DNA of 64,000 nucleotides from CAZFHZ01 sp964519015. Its GTDB lineage: Bacteria > Blakebacterota > Blakebacteria > Blakebacterales > CAYUVJ01. The stretch covers positions 11,679 through 75,678 of the forward strand of contig CAZFHZ010000004.1 of NCBI GenBank assembly GCA_964519015.1. The letters run 5' to 3'. Position numbers and translations under genes: made by a program. Below, piece by piece: positions 35,202 to 44,283 of this stretch (the stretch's first letter is position 1; every line of letters begins with the position of its first letter). The notes under the pieces were generated by a model that saw only the letters and a program-made list of their open reading frames with translations, did not search any database and had not been told where the DNA came from.

Positions 35202-36172
35202 TCGTAGTCCTCGCCTAATTCCGTGCGGGCCAAGACCCGTCGTTCCATCCGCTCGAGCAGTCTCTTGTTGAAGGTCTGCGCGGTGTTCAATCCGCTGATC
35301 TTCATGATGTGGTTGAGGGCGATGGTCTCGGCCAGGACCGTGATGTTCTTCCCGGGGACGATGGGCAGCAGGACCTGGGGTAGCTGCACGCCCAGGATCT
35401 CGGTGGTCCGCTCGATCATGCCGAGCCGGTCCTGATCCTCGACTTCAGTCCACTCCTTCAGGACCACCTCCACCTCCACCCGTTTGACGAGACGGATACC
35501 GCGGATGCCGAAGATCCCCTGGATGTCGATGATCCCGATCCCGCGGATCTCCATGTGGTGGGTGAGCAACTCGTTCCCGGTGCCGGTGAGGATGCCACGG
35601 GTTGTGCGGGTCATGGTAACCACATCATCGGCCACCAGGCGATGTCCACGCTCGATCAGGTCGAGCGCGATCTCGCTCTTCCCGATCCCGCTCTTGCCGG
35701 TGAAGAGTAACCCCACCCCGTAGACGTCCACCAGGGTACCGTGCATCACAGCCGTGGGCGCGAACCAGTCGTCCAGGTACTCGCTCAGCAGGTGGGCGAC
35801 CATCGTGCTCGGATGCACGCTCAGCAGGATGGGGATACCCCGTTCATCCGCCTTCTGTTCCATGTAAGGGAAGGGCCGGTTCCCCGAGGTGCAGATGATC
35901 AGCGGCATCTCGAAGCCGAAGAAGGCATCCAGGGTGCTCTGACGCTTCTTCTCGCTCAGGCTGTTCAGGTAGTGGAACTCGGTGTCGCTCAGGATCTGGA
36001 CCCGGTCGTAGGGGAACGGGTCGAAGAAGCCGGCCAGGGCAAGCCCGGGGCGGTAGACGTCGTTGGTCGAAACCACCCGCATGGCTCCCGAACGCCCGGC
36101 CGCCCATTCCAACTGGAGGCTCTCACGGGAGTCCTCGACCAGCTTCTGAACGGTCAGTTCCTTCGCCCCCAT
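35198..36172 (-). CDS. hprK: HPr kinase/phosphorylase
   Basis: 324 residues. It phosphorylates and dephosphorylates a Ser of HPr. The N-terminal domain has the family segment YRPGLALAGFFDPFPYDRVQ. The C-terminal kinase has the P-loop GLLFTGKSGIGKSEIALDL, RGHRLVADDVV and the signature MEIRGIGIIDIQGIFG. The start at 36172 fits the family N-terminus (KELTVQKLVEDS) but has no Shine-Dalgarno and sits right after a terminator T-tract. HPr itself is not in the window. Confidence 0.93.
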   Translation of the reverse strand: MGAKELTVQKLVEDSRESLQLEWAAGRSGAMRVVSTNDVYRPGLALAGFFDPFPYDRVQILSDTEFHYLNSLSEKKRQSTLDAFFGFEMPLIICTSGNRPFPYMEQKADERGIPILLSVHPSTMVAHLLSEYLDDWFAPTAVMHGTLVDVYGVGLLFTGKSGIGKSEIALDLIERGHRLVADDVVTMTRTTRGILTGTGNELLTHHMEIRGIGIIDIQGIFGIRGIRLVKRVEVEVVLKEWTEVEDQDRLGMIERTTEILGVQLPQVLLPIVPGKNITVLAETIALNHIMKISGLNTAQTFNKRLLERMERRVLARTELGEDYE

Positions 36173-36206
36173 AAACAAAACGGGAGGAGGTTGTTGGCCT
36201 CCCCCC
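36173..36206 (-). terminator. Hairpin with T-tract between hpf and hprK
   Basis: A 9-bp stem with one G-U pair (36182-36190 with 36198-36206) and 7-base loop is followed on the minus strand by GTTTTGTTT, which runs into the hprK ATG at 36172. It could terminate the rpoN-hpf transcript or act as an attenuator in the hprK leader. Confidence 0.65.
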
Positions 36207-36224
36207 GCTCCCGAGAAGAGGTGG

Positions 36225-36572
36225 TCAGCCCGAGCTACTCTCGTCCACGGGCTGTATGCTCTGCTGCCGCAGCTCACGACGGTCCTTCTCATGCGAGATC
36301 TTCGCTTTGTACTTCTCGAGCTGCCGTTCCATCTTGTCGATAGCGGCATCGATGGCGGGATAGAGCAGGTCCTCCGTGCTGTCCGCGTTCAGCGTTTTCC
36401 CGTATACACCGAGTACACATTCCGCCCGCCATCGGTCCTTCTCCTTCTCCAGGACCAGGTGGCAGTCGACGATCCTGTCGAAATATCTCGTAAGTCCGTC
36501 CATCGCCTCAAGCGCGTAGTTCTTGGTCGCCTCCGTCATATCGAAATGCCTGGCGGTGACTCTACTGTTCAT
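36225..36572 (-). CDS. hpf: Ribosome hibernation promoting factor (short form)
   Basis: 115 residues; the ATG at 36572 has AGGAG eight bases upstream. RVTARHFDMTEATKNYALEAM and VDCHLVLEKEKDRWRAE match the HPF/YfiA fold that inactivates ribosomes in stationary phase. It lacks the long C-terminal dimerisation domain. It follows rpoN by 12 bp, as in many proteobacteria. Confidence 0.93.
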   Translation of the reverse strand: MNSRVTARHFDMTEATKNYALEAMDGLTRYFDRIVDCHLVLEKEKDRWRAECVLGVYGKTLNADSTEDLLYPAIDAAIDKMERQLEKYKAKISHEKDRRELRQQSIQPVDESSSG

Positions 36573-36584
36573 CGCGTACACTCC

Positions 36585-38003
36585 TCAGCCCTCCTGGGAG
36601 GGGTTCTGGGTGGACGGTGCATACTGGCGCCGGAACCGGGCCGGGAGGATACCCAGCAGGTCGCGGTACTTGGCGACGGTACGCCGGGCGATGGCATAAC
36701 CCTCCTCCTTGAGCCGGTCGGCTATCTTCTGGTCACTCAGCGGTCTCGAGGAGTCCTCATTGCGTACGAGATGCTCGATCCGCTCCTTGATGGATCGGCT
36801 CGATACGTCCTCTCCTTCCCGGTTCTCGATCCGTCCACTGAAGAAGAACTTCAGTTCGAAGACCCCCTGCGGGGTCTGCACATACTTGCCGTTGGTGACC
36901 CGGCTGACGGTACTGACGTGGAGATCTACCGCGTCCGCCACTTCCTGCAGGATCAGCGGTTTGAGATGGAGCACCCCGCGTTCCAGGAAGGCTCCCTGGA
37001 CCCGGACGATGTATTCCATGACCTTCAACATCGTCGAGCGGCGCTGGGAGATCGAACGGAGCAGCCAGCGGGCGCCGTTCAGCTTCTCGACGATGTACTT
37101 GCGCGTCTCCTCGTTGGCCTGGGACCCTTTGGCCAGGATCTCCCGATAGAGGTTGCTGATTCGCAGGCCGGGCAGGCTGGCGCTGTTGAAGAGCACGACA
37201 TACTCACCGTCCACGTTCTCGACGATCAGGTCGGGCACGACACTCCGGGCACCCGACCCGAAACGACCGGCGGCCGGACGCGGGCTCAGCAGGGCGAGTT
37301 CGTCCACGGCCGCCTGCACATCCGCCTCGTCGATGTCGAGCGCTTTGGCGATGGCCGAGTAGCGGTGGTGTTCCAGGTCCTCGAGATGCTCCTCGACCAG
37401 GGCCATGAGGATGGTGTTCTCCAGCCCCTTCTCCCGGAGCTGGATGGCCAGGCATTCCTGCAGGTTGCGGGCGCCCACTCCCGGCGGATCGAAGGTCTGG
37501 ACCACCGCCAGCACCCGCAGCACGTCCTCCTCCGGCACCCCGGTCTGGGCGGCGATCTCCCCCAGGGGCGCTTTCAGGAATCCGTTGTCGTCGATGTCCC
37601 CGATGATGATCTCCCCGACGGCATGATCGGCCGGGTCGAGTCCGGCCAGGTGGAGCTGTCCGAGCAGATGCTCCTGCAGGCTGGTCTCGGCCGGTTGGGG
37701 GAGTTCATCGAACTCCCGGCTGGTATCGGGCCGCATGCCCCGCCCCCCCACATCGCTGGAATGGGCCAGCACCTCCCGCCACTGCTGCTCGTCGAAGGGC
37801 TGGGCGGACTCACGGTCATGTTCGGGGGAGTTGAGCTCGAGGACCGGTTCGGAACGCTGGACCTCCTCCAGGAGGGGGTTGGTCTCCAGCTCCTGCTTGA
37901 TCATGGCTTCGAGTTCGAGGGTGGGGAGCTGGAGCAGTTTCAACGACTGGATGAGCTGAGGGGAGAGCCGCTGCTCCAGCCGTGTCTCCTGAATAAGCCT
38001 CAT
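36585..38003 (-). CDS. rpoN: RNA polymerase sigma-54 factor
   Basis: 472 residues. Region I is the Gln/Leu-rich activator-interacting N-terminus (RLSPQLIQSLKLLQLPTLEL). The core-binding domain follows, then the helix-turn-helix (QEVADAVDLHVSTVSRVTNGK). The RpoN box ARRTVAKYRDLLGI reads the -24 element. The frame is complete. No bacterial enhancer-binding protein is present in the window, so its regulon is unknown. Weak -35/-10-like boxes at 38010-38038 would place the transcript start almost at the ATG. Confidence 0.96.
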   Translation of the reverse strand: MRLIQETRLEQRLSPQLIQSLKLLQLPTLELEAMIKQELETNPLLEEVQRSEPVLELNSPEHDRESAQPFDEQQWREVLAHSSDVGGRGMRPDTSREFDELPQPAETSLQEHLLGQLHLAGLDPADHAVGEIIIGDIDDNGFLKAPLGEIAAQTGVPEEDVLRVLAVVQTFDPPGVGARNLQECLAIQLREKGLENTILMALVEEHLEDLEHHRYSAIAKALDIDEADVQAAVDELALLSPRPAAGRFGSGARSVVPDLIVENVDGEYVVLFNSASLPGLRISNLYREILAKGSQANEETRKYIVEKLNGARWLLRSISQRRSTMLKVMEYIVRVQGAFLERGVLHLKPLILQEVADAVDLHVSTVSRVTNGKYVQTPQGVFELKFFFSGRIENREGEDVSSRSIKERIEHLVRNEDSSRPLSDQKIADRLKEEGYAIARRTVAKYRDLLGILPARFRRQYAPSTQNPSQEG

Positions 38004-38061
38004 ACAACCACTCTACCGGAGCCCTCCCCCCCGTTCAAGACGTTCAGACCAGCTAGTGTCG

Positions 38062-38811
38062 TCAACGATGCGCATCGGCATCGCCTCCTCCTCGCGCCTT
38101 GACCTCGCCCGCAAGATCCATCCGCGAAACGGTGCGAATTCCTGACTCGGGACACCAGGACTCCCCCGCCCAGCACATCTGCCAGAAGGCCAGTTCGTAC
38201 CGGCTGGAGAGGAGGAAGAGCTCTTTCAGCCGCTCCCGCCGGCCGGCTCCCGCTTCCTCGACCAGCCGGTCCAGTTCGGCCTTCAGCCAGTCGGCGACCG
38301 CCTCGAACTCGGCTGAGGCATATTGAGCGATCCACTCCGCATAACGCTGGTCGGAGGGTGGTTCGTTCTTCGTAAGTTCTTTGGCCACATGGACATAGCC
38401 CCAGGCGCAGGGGAGCAGCGCAGCCACCAGTTCGGCCATCTCCCCGTCGGCCGCCGTCCGGACCAGGAAGTCGGTGTAGGCCCGGGTGGTCGGCCACATG
38501 GGGGCGGCTTCCAGCTCCGGCCCGGTGATGCCGAAACGGTCGGCGTACCTGCGGTGCAGGTCCATCTCCACGTTCAAGGTCAGGTTCAGCACCCCGGCAT
38601 ACCAGCCCATGGCGGCCAGGTCGTCCGACTTGGCCACCGCCCAGGCCAAGACCCGGGCGGACTCCTTGAGGTAGCGGTAGTCCTGGAGCACCCAGCGCCG
38701 GAACCGCTCCTCCTCCAGGCCCCCATCCCCGATCCCCCGCACGAAGGGGTGGGCGAGCTGGGCGTCCCAGATAGGCCGGGCGAACCCGTAGCATTCCTCG
38801 GAGAACCGCAT
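38062..38811 (-). CDS. tenA: TenA/thiaminase-II family protein
   Basis: 249 residues from ATG 38811 with GGAG eight bases upstream. It has the heme-oxygenase-like helical fold: FARPIWDAQLAHPFVRGIGDG, RRWVLQDYRYLKES and LLPCAWGYVHVAKEL with the catalytic Cys. TenA hydrolyses aminopyrimidine products of thiamin breakdown. A ~25-residue C-terminal tail adds a Cys in SWCPESG. It interrupts the usual lptB-rpoN adjacency. No other thiamin genes are nearby, so some TenA-like proteins' alternative substrates cannot be excluded. Confidence 0.88.
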   Translation of the reverse strand: MRFSEECYGFARPIWDAQLAHPFVRGIGDGGLEEERFRRWVLQDYRYLKESARVLAWAVAKSDDLAAMGWYAGVLNLTLNVEMDLHRRYADRFGITGPELEAAPMWPTTRAYTDFLVRTAADGEMAELVAALLPCAWGYVHVAKELTKNEPPSDQRYAEWIAQYASAEFEAVADWLKAELDRLVEEAGAGRRERLKELFLLSSRYELAFWQMCWAGESWCPESGIRTVSRMDLAGEVKARGGGDADAHR

Positions 38812-38887
38812 CCTCAGACTCCTTCCAGGCCGGGTCCGCCGGCCGAGGTGACCGCCCTGCGCTCCGAAGGGGAGGAGGAGTCCGAAC

Positions 38888-39655
38888 TCAGCCCAGCGTG
38901 AAGCGCTGGCCGAGGTAGACCTTGCGGGCGATCGGGTCGTCCACCAGGGTGGCCGCATCGCCCGAGACCAGGATGCGCCCCTCGTTCATGATGTAGGCCC
39001 GGTCGGTGATATGGAGGGTCTCACGGACGTTGTGGTCGGTGATGAGCACCCCCAGTCCCTTCTTCTTGAGGCCGGCCAGGATCTCCTGGATCTCCTCCAC
39101 GGCGATCGGGTCGACCCCGGTGAAGGGCTCATCGAGGAGGATGAAGTCGGGGTCGGTGACCAGGGCGCGGGCGATTTCCACCCGGCGGCGCTCTCCCCCG
39201 GACAGCGTGAAGGCCTTCCGGCGTCGCAGCCGGGCCAGGTTGAGTTCCTCCAGCAGCCGGTCGCAACGCTGCTGCCGCTCCCCCTTGGAGCGCACGAAGG
39301 TCTCCAGGATGGCGATGAGGTTCTGCTCCACGGTGAGTTTGCGGAAGACGCTCGCCTCCTGGGCCAGGTAACCCACTCCGAGCCGGGCGCGGCGGTACAT
39401 GGGGAGGCGGGTGATGTCCTGCTCCTGCAGTCGGATGGTTCCCGCGTTGGGGCGGATGAGGCCGACCACCATGTAGAAGGTGGTGGTCTTCCCCGCACCG
39501 TTGGGACCGAGCAGGCCGACGATCTCCCCCTTGGTCACTTCGAGCGAGATTTCGTTGACCACGCGACGGCGGCTGTAGACCTTGACCAGCCGCTCGGCGC
39601 CCAGCCGCTTGGCGTTCTCCTGGGGCACGTCCCGCTCCTCTGCTGACCGGCTCAC
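38888..39655 (-). CDS. lptB: LPS export ABC transporter ATP-binding protein
   Basis: 255 residues from a GTG overlapping the OstA/LptA stop (GTGA). Walker [18 protein letters not shown], signature [16 protein letters not shown], Walker [14 protein letters not shown] and the switch His in [10 protein letters not shown] are all present. LptB powers extraction of LPS from the inner membrane with LptFG, which are not in the window. Confidence 0.96.
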   Translation of the reverse strand: MSRSAEERDVPQENAKRLGAERLVKVYSRRRVVNEISLEVTKGEIVGLLGPNGAGKTTTFYMVVGLIRPNAGTIRLQEQDITRLPMYRRARLGVGYLAQEASVFRKLTVEQNLIAILETFVRSKGERQQRCDRLLEELNLARLRRRKAFTLSGGERRRVEIARALVTDPDFILLDEPFTGVDPIAVEEIQEILAGLKKKGLGVLITDHNVRETLHITDRAYIMNEGRILVSGDAATLVDDPIARKVYLGQRFTLG

Positions 39656-41076
39656 GGCGGCGGCTTCCCGGGGGGCTTGACCTCCTTGGCCATGCGCCCG
39701 GCCGGGGGTCGTGCCGCCCCGACCTGGACGGAATCGGGATGGACCGCCATGGGGACCCCGCCGGCCTTCACCAGTACCGCACTGTACTTGGTCAGGCCGC
39801 CCTTTTCCAGGTAGGCCTCCTTCAGCTCCCCATCCACAAGGGTCAGGCGGATGAGGGTCCCCAGCGCCCGGATCATGTCCGACCCGGGATCGACCATGCT
39901 CTGGAAGAACCGGGAGGTGGCGTTCCCGGTCGCGGTCACCACCTTCGGTTCCCCCCCCTCGAAGAGGATGTCGAGTTCCAGGCCCCCCATGGCGCTGGAA
40001 CGGTCGGGATGGTCCTGCCGCCAGTAGTACATGGCACCCCGACCGGCAACCAGGTGGCGCAGTTCCTCCTCCTGGATGGTCAGGTCGATCTCCCGACCGA
40101 CCAGCACCATGTACTCGGGCACGGCCGGTACCAGGGTGGAATCGGGTCCGGCCATGGTGCTGCCGGGGCCGGGGCGGGTGATGATGGTGACATCCCCGGG
40201 GCCGAAGAGATGGATTGACTCCAGCACGTCGGCCGGCAGGTGGAGATCGATCGAGTCGGCCTTCATCCGGATCCAGACCGAGTCGGGACTCCCCGCCGCC
40301 CGCTCGTCCAGCCGGGTCAGCAGGGGCGGGCTCCCGTTCAGGCGGGCCAGACCGGTGTCCTCATCCCAGACGAGCTGGTCGCCGGTGGCCTTCACCCCCT
40401 TGCGCTCCAGCCGCACCCCTTCCCGGACGGTCAGGATGCGGGGCTCGTCCTGGCTGCGCAGCCAGGCTCCGAGGACGACCATCTCACCTCGTCGCACCTC
40501 TCCCCCGCCGGTGAGCTCGGCCCAACCCTGGTCGCGCTGGAAATCGATCCGAGCGGTCTCGCTCCCGCTCACCTCGGTGGCCGAGGTCGTGCTGTCCGTC
40601 GGGGGCTGGTAGAGCCAGGGATGGCCGCTGGCACGTCCCGCGCCGGTGTTCCGGTCGTGGAAGAACTGGTCGGCCTTCAGCCGGCTGCCATCCTGGAGGT
40701 TCTCGGCCTCCACCCGGCCCCGGGCGAGCAGGGTCCGGTCATTCCCCCGGTAGATGACCTCGTCCGCCCGGAACCGCCACACCCCGTCCCAGCCACGTAC
40801 GTTCCCCCAGAGCCGGACCTGGTCCTGGATCCGGACGTAGCTGGCCCGGTCGGCCAGTACGTTCTGTTCCCCCTGGACCACATAGACGCTGTCGGAGAGA
40901 TCCACGATCTGTTGCTGGCGACCCGCTTCCCCCTGTCCACGGCGGAGATTGGTGATCCCGGCGTGTCGCAGCACGACCGGTTCCGGTTCCTGGGGATAGC
41001 CGGGCGATCCCGCCGGAGTCAGCAGGAGCAGGGTGAAGACCCCCGCCAGGATCGATCCGGGGAGGGAGCGGTTCAT
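39652..41076 (-). CDS. lptA: OstA/LptA-type periplasmic LPS transport protein (long form)
   Basis: 474 residues with a signal peptide ([17 protein letters not shown]). Repeated beta-jellyroll segments of the OstA type ([40 protein letters not shown]) extend far beyond the ~185 residues of E. coli LptA. It could form a longer bridge or combine LptA with part of an LptD-like N-terminus. ATG 41076 is one base after the lptC stop. Position between lptC and lptB supports the role. Confidence 0.85.
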   Translation of the reverse strand: MNRSLPGSILAGVFTLLLLTPAGSPGYPQEPEPVVLRHAGITNLRRGQGEAGRQQQIVDLSDSVYVVQGEQNVLADRASYVRIQDQVRLWGNVRGWDGVWRFRADEVIYRGNDRTLLARGRVEAENLQDGSRLKADQFFHDRNTGAGRASGHPWLYQPPTDSTTSATEVSGSETARIDFQRDQGWAELTGGGEVRRGEMVVLGAWLRSQDEPRILTVREGVRLERKGVKATGDQLVWDEDTGLARLNGSPPLLTRLDERAAGSPDSVWIRMKADSIDLHLPADVLESIHLFGPGDVTIITRPGPGSTMAGPDSTLVPAVPEYMVLVGREIDLTIQEEELRHLVAGRGAMYYWRQDHPDRSSAMGGLELDILFEGGEPKVVTATGNATSRFFQSMVDPGSDMIRALGTLIRLTLVDGELKEAYLEKGGLTKYSAVLVKAGGVPMAVHPDSVQVGAARPPAGRMAKEVKPPGKPPP

Positions 41077-41077
41077 C

Positions 41078-41752
41078 TCAGGGAATCCCCCGGGGCGGGA
41101 TCCGCGCAAGGCTGTCCGGGCGGGCGCTCCGCAGAGTGTCGGGGCGGGTTACCGTGGTGTCTCCCCCCGCCTGTCCACTGGTGCGTTCCTGCTCGAGCCA
41201 GCGTCCGCCGCGCGGGAAGCTGCCGCTGCTCTGAAAGACCTGGATGTCGGTGAGGGCGGTGTCCGATTGGAATCCCGTGCCGCGCAGGACGTCTTCCTGG
41301 TCGGTCACCTCGACCGGTCCGAGGGTCCAGACCTGGTCCCGGTCCTCGTCCCACCAGAGGGTGTCCGCCCGCACCGTCTGCCCTTCCGACCCGGTGAGCA
41401 CCACGTCCCCCCAGGTCTTCACCCGCCGGCGCCCCTCCCGCTCCTGGTCGTAGATGATCCCGGATCGGGCGACCAGGTGGCTGGTCTCCTCGCCCGCGGT
41501 ATCGAAGAAGTCCGCCGTGACCGTGTCCATCCGGGTGTAGGCACCCGTCGAGGGAGCATACTGGGCCAGATATCCGGCATTCAGCCGAGCCTGGAGCCGG
41601 CCGGTCTCGTAGAGCCGGATGAGGGCGCCCCATTGTTCCACCTCGGGCCGCGGCCCCTCCGGAGGCAGCTCGGGGGAGACCTCCTGCTCGGGAGGGCGGG
41701 TGCAGGCGGCCAGCAGAAGGACCAGGATAATCACGGGCAGGCTCAGACGCAT
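41078..41752 (-). CDS. lptC: LptC-like lipoprotein
   Basis: 224 residues. The lipobox LLLAAC replaces the membrane helix of E. coli LptC, as seen in several other phyla. The LptC jellyroll follows (ALIRLYETGRLQARLNAG, MDTVTADFFDTAGEETS, DVVLTGSEGQTVRADTLWW). It is immediately followed by the LptA/OstA gene. It probably receives LPS from the LptBFG complex. Confidence 0.85.
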   Translation of the reverse strand: MRLSLPVIILVLLLAACTRPPEQEVSPELPPEGPRPEVEQWGALIRLYETGRLQARLNAGYLAQYAPSTGAYTRMDTVTADFFDTAGEETSHLVARSGIIYDQEREGRRRVKTWGDVVLTGSEGQTVRADTLWWDEDRDQVWTLGPVEVTDQEDVLRGTGFQSDTALTDIQVFQSSGSFPRGGRWLEQERTSGQAGGDTTVTRPDTLRSARPDSLARIPPRGIP

Positions 41753-41755
41753 CGT

Positions 41756-42742
41756 TCAGATCCCGTTCGGCGGTCGGATCCGCGTCAATCCATCGTCCCC
41801 CGGTGGTCGTGGTGGCGGCGTGGGGCCGCTCACCGGGAAGGTCCCCCAGCGCCGCTCGGACCAGGTCCACTGGGCGGGGAAGCGCTCCACCAGCGATTCC
41901 ATAGTCAGGGAGAACCGGCGGGTGTTCTCCCAGTCATCGTACTCCTGGTCCCCGCTTCGGGACATGCGGATCGGCGCCTCGAGCAGCAGCCGGTAGCGGT
42001 GGTCCCGTCGGCGCAGCAGCACGCCGGGGAGTACGACCGCCCCGGTCAGCCGGGCCAGCGCCGCAGGGAGCCGGGGTGTCCAGACCGCCTCCCCGAAGAA
42101 AGGCACGGCCACCCCGAAACGGGCCCGGGACTCCTGGTCGATGCTCATCACGACCAGCCCCCGGTCCTCCAGTACATTCCTCAGCCGGGCGAAGGCTCCC
42201 CCCCGATGTATCCACACCACCCCCTGACTGCGTCGGACCTCACCGGCCGGCCCACGCAGCCGCGGGTCACGGGGAGGGCGGGCCAGGTGGTGCACCGGCG
42301 CCCCCCTGCTGGCCAGGTACGCCGGTAGCAGCTCCCAGTTCCCCAGGTGCGGAGCGAGCAGGATGATCCCCCGCCCGGATCGGACCGCCCGCGTGATCCG
42401 TTCCAGGGTCTCGTTCCCCTCCGGCACCAGGGCGGCAAGTTCTTCGGCGTCGAGCCGGGGGAGACGGATGGTATCGACCATCCCGGCGGTGAGGTTGATC
42501 AGGGCGGACCGCCCGATGGAGATTCGCCGGCCGCGGTCGATGTGTTCTCCGAAGGCGCGGTCGAGGTTCGCCAGGGAGGTGCGTCGCCGGGTCCCGTCCA
42601 CATACCAGACCACCCGACCCAGCGACCGGCCGAGCACCAGGGCGAGCGGGCGGGGGAGGGAACCCAGCACCCAGCGCAGGAAGGGGAGCGCGACGGCGGA
42701 CCGCCGGGGGAGGCGGCGTTTCCGACGACGCATGCGCGGCAT
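41756..42742 (-). CDS. LpxL-type lipid A acyltransferase
   Basis: 328 residues. Its HxxxxE catalytic motif is LLAPHLGNWELL, and the neighbouring SIDQESR and FFGEAVWTPRLPAALAR fit the lauroyl/myristoyl-ACP-dependent acyltransferase family. It adds secondary acyl chains to Kdo-lipid A. The N-terminus is very basic and followed by a hydrophobic stretch. It sits between kdsD and lptC, four bases after the kdsD stop. Confidence 0.88.
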   Translation of the reverse strand: MPRMRRRKRRLPRRSAVALPFLRWVLGSLPRPLALVLGRSLGRVVWYVDGTRRRTSLANLDRAFGEHIDRGRRISIGRSALINLTAGMVDTIRLPRLDAEELAALVPEGNETLERITRAVRSGRGIILLAPHLGNWELLPAYLASRGAPVHHLARPPRDPRLRGPAGEVRRSQGVVWIHRGGAFARLRNVLEDRGLVVMSIDQESRARFGVAVPFFGEAVWTPRLPAALARLTGAVVLPGVLLRRRDHRYRLLLEAPIRMSRSGDQEYDDWENTRRFSLTMESLVERFPAQWTWSERRWGTFPVSGPTPPPRPPGDDGLTRIRPPNGI

Positions 42743-42745
42743 GTA

Positions 42746-43771
42746 TCAGACGACTTTGGCGTTGAGCAGATCGTGGAGGTGCAGGATGCCGTGGGGACGG
42801 CCGGCCTCGTCCACGATAGCCAGCTGCGTGATCTTGTGCTCTTCCATCCGGTTGAGCGCCACCACCCCCAGGACCTGCGACTCGATGGTCTTGGGATCGG
42901 GGGTCATCAGGTCGGCGGCGATGACGGCCCCCAGGTCGAAGTCCCGCTCGAGTGAGCGGCGCAGGTCACCGTCGGTGATGATCCCGCGCAGCCGCCCTTC
43001 CTCGTCGACCACCAGGGTGGCTCCGAGCCGCTTGCTGGTCATCTCGAGCAGGACCTGGTGGGCCGGGGCTCCGAGCGGGACGAGCGGGATCTCCTCGCCG
43101 ATATGCATCAGGTCCTCGACCTTGAGCAGGGCACGGCCGATGGCCCCTCCGGGATGGAGCTGGCGGAACTCCTCGGGGCCGAATCCCCGCAACTGGAGCA
43201 GCGCCACGGCGAGCGCGTCGCCGAGGGCGAGGGTGGCGGTGGTGCTGGTGGTGGGGACCAGGTCCATGTTGCAGGCCTCTTCGAGCGGACCGATCTCCAG
43301 GGTCAGGTCGGCCTGCTGCCCGAGCCGGGACTCGCGGGTACCGGTGATGGCGATGACCGGGATGTCGAAGGCCCGGACCAGCGGGATGAGCGCATCCAGT
43401 TCGGCGGTCTCCCCGCTCTTGGAGAGGGCCAACAGGACATCCCCCCGGCGGACCATGCCCACATCGCCGTGCAGGGCGTCGGTCGGGTGCATGAAGGAGG
43501 CGAGCGAGCCGGTGCTCGTCATGGTGGCGGCGATCTTGTGCCCGATCAGTCCCGATTTCCCCACGCCGGTGACGATCAACCGCCCCTGACTCTTGTGGAT
43601 GATCCGGACCGCGCGCACGAAATCCGGACCGAGGTACCCGACCAGGGCCTCGACGCCGCGCGCTTCCTGGTGGAGGACGTCGCGTCCCCAGGCGAGGATC
43701 TGTTCGTCATCCACGGCCGGCGGACGCATGGGCGCTCTCCGGTTCCGTCCCCCCTGGGGTGTCCTGCTCAT
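42746..43771 (-). CDS. kdsD: D-arabinose-5-phosphate isomerase
   Basis: 341 residues from an ATG overlapping the kdsC stop (ATGA) with GGAGG upstream. The SIS domain (~35-185: VTGVGKSGLIGHKIAATMTS, ALSKSGETAEL, HGDVGMV) interconverts ribulose-5-P and arabinose-5-P, the first step to Kdo. Two CBS domains (~210-335, DLMHIGEEIPLV and DLMTPDPKTIE) follow. Confidence 0.95.
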   Translation of the reverse strand: MSRTPQGGRNRRAPMRPPAVDDEQILAWGRDVLHQEARGVEALVGYLGPDFVRAVRIIHKSQGRLIVTGVGKSGLIGHKIAATMTSTGSLASFMHPTDALHGDVGMVRRGDVLLALSKSGETAELDALIPLVRAFDIPVIAITGTRESRLGQQADLTLEIGPLEEACNMDLVPTTSTTATLALGDALAVALLQLRGFGPEEFRQLHPGGAIGRALLKVEDLMHIGEEIPLVPLGAPAHQVLLEMTSKRLGATLVVDEEGRLRGIITDGDLRRSLERDFDLGAVIAADLMTPDPKTIESQVLGVVALNRMEEHKITQLAIVDEAGRPHGILHLHDLLNAKVV

Positions 43772-44283
43772 GACCCTCCTGCCCTCCCTTTGGCGGCGAT
43801 GATGCGTTCGAGGAACTCCCGGACGGCCCCCTGCCCGCCGGCGGCGGTGGTGACGAGGTCGGCCACCGCCTTGACCTCGGGCCGGGCGTTCGCGGGCGCA
43901 CAGACCACTCCGACCCGCTTCATCGCCGGCAGGTCGTTGACATCGTCCCCCATGAAGGCAACGGCCGACGGATCGACCGCCAGGTCGGTGAACACCCGGG
44001 CGATCGACTCCGCCTTGTCGAACTGCCCCTGCTGGACGTGTTCGATCCCGAGCCGCCGGGCCCGCGCCGTCACGGCCGGGGCCTCGCGTCCCGAGATGAT
44101 GGCGTACTCGAGCCCGGCCTGGCGACCACGGACGATACCCAGGCCGTCCTGCACATCGAATCGGAGTGTCTCGTCCCCCCGGGCATCGATCGAGACCGAA
44201 CCGTCCGTCAGCACACCGTCGACATCGAAGACGACGACCCGCAGGGCCGCCAGCCGCCGTTCGATACCCTCCCCGCCGCTCAC
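43768..44283 (-). CDS. kdsC: Kdo-8-phosphate phosphatase
   Basis: 171 residues from a GTG overlapping the kdsA stop. It is a short HAD-family phosphatase without a cap: the nucleophile is in VVVFDVDGVLTDGS, the motif II Ser in AIISGRE, and motif III/IV includes VAFMGDDVNDLPAM. It dephosphorylates Kdo-8-P. Confidence 0.95.
   Translation of the reverse strand: MSGGEGIERRLAALRVVVFDVDGVLTDGSVSIDARGDETLRFDVQDGLGIVRGRQAGLEYAIISGREAPAVTARARRLGIEHVQQGQFDKAESIARVFTDLAVDPSAVAFMGDDVNDLPAMKRVGVVCAPANARPEVKAVADLVTTAAGGQGAVREFLERIIAAKGRAGGS

Noticed and set aside
36291..38102. 603-codon plus-strand frame opposite hpf and rpoN
   Set aside because: rpoN and hpf are unmistakable on the other strand; this is an antisense shadow.
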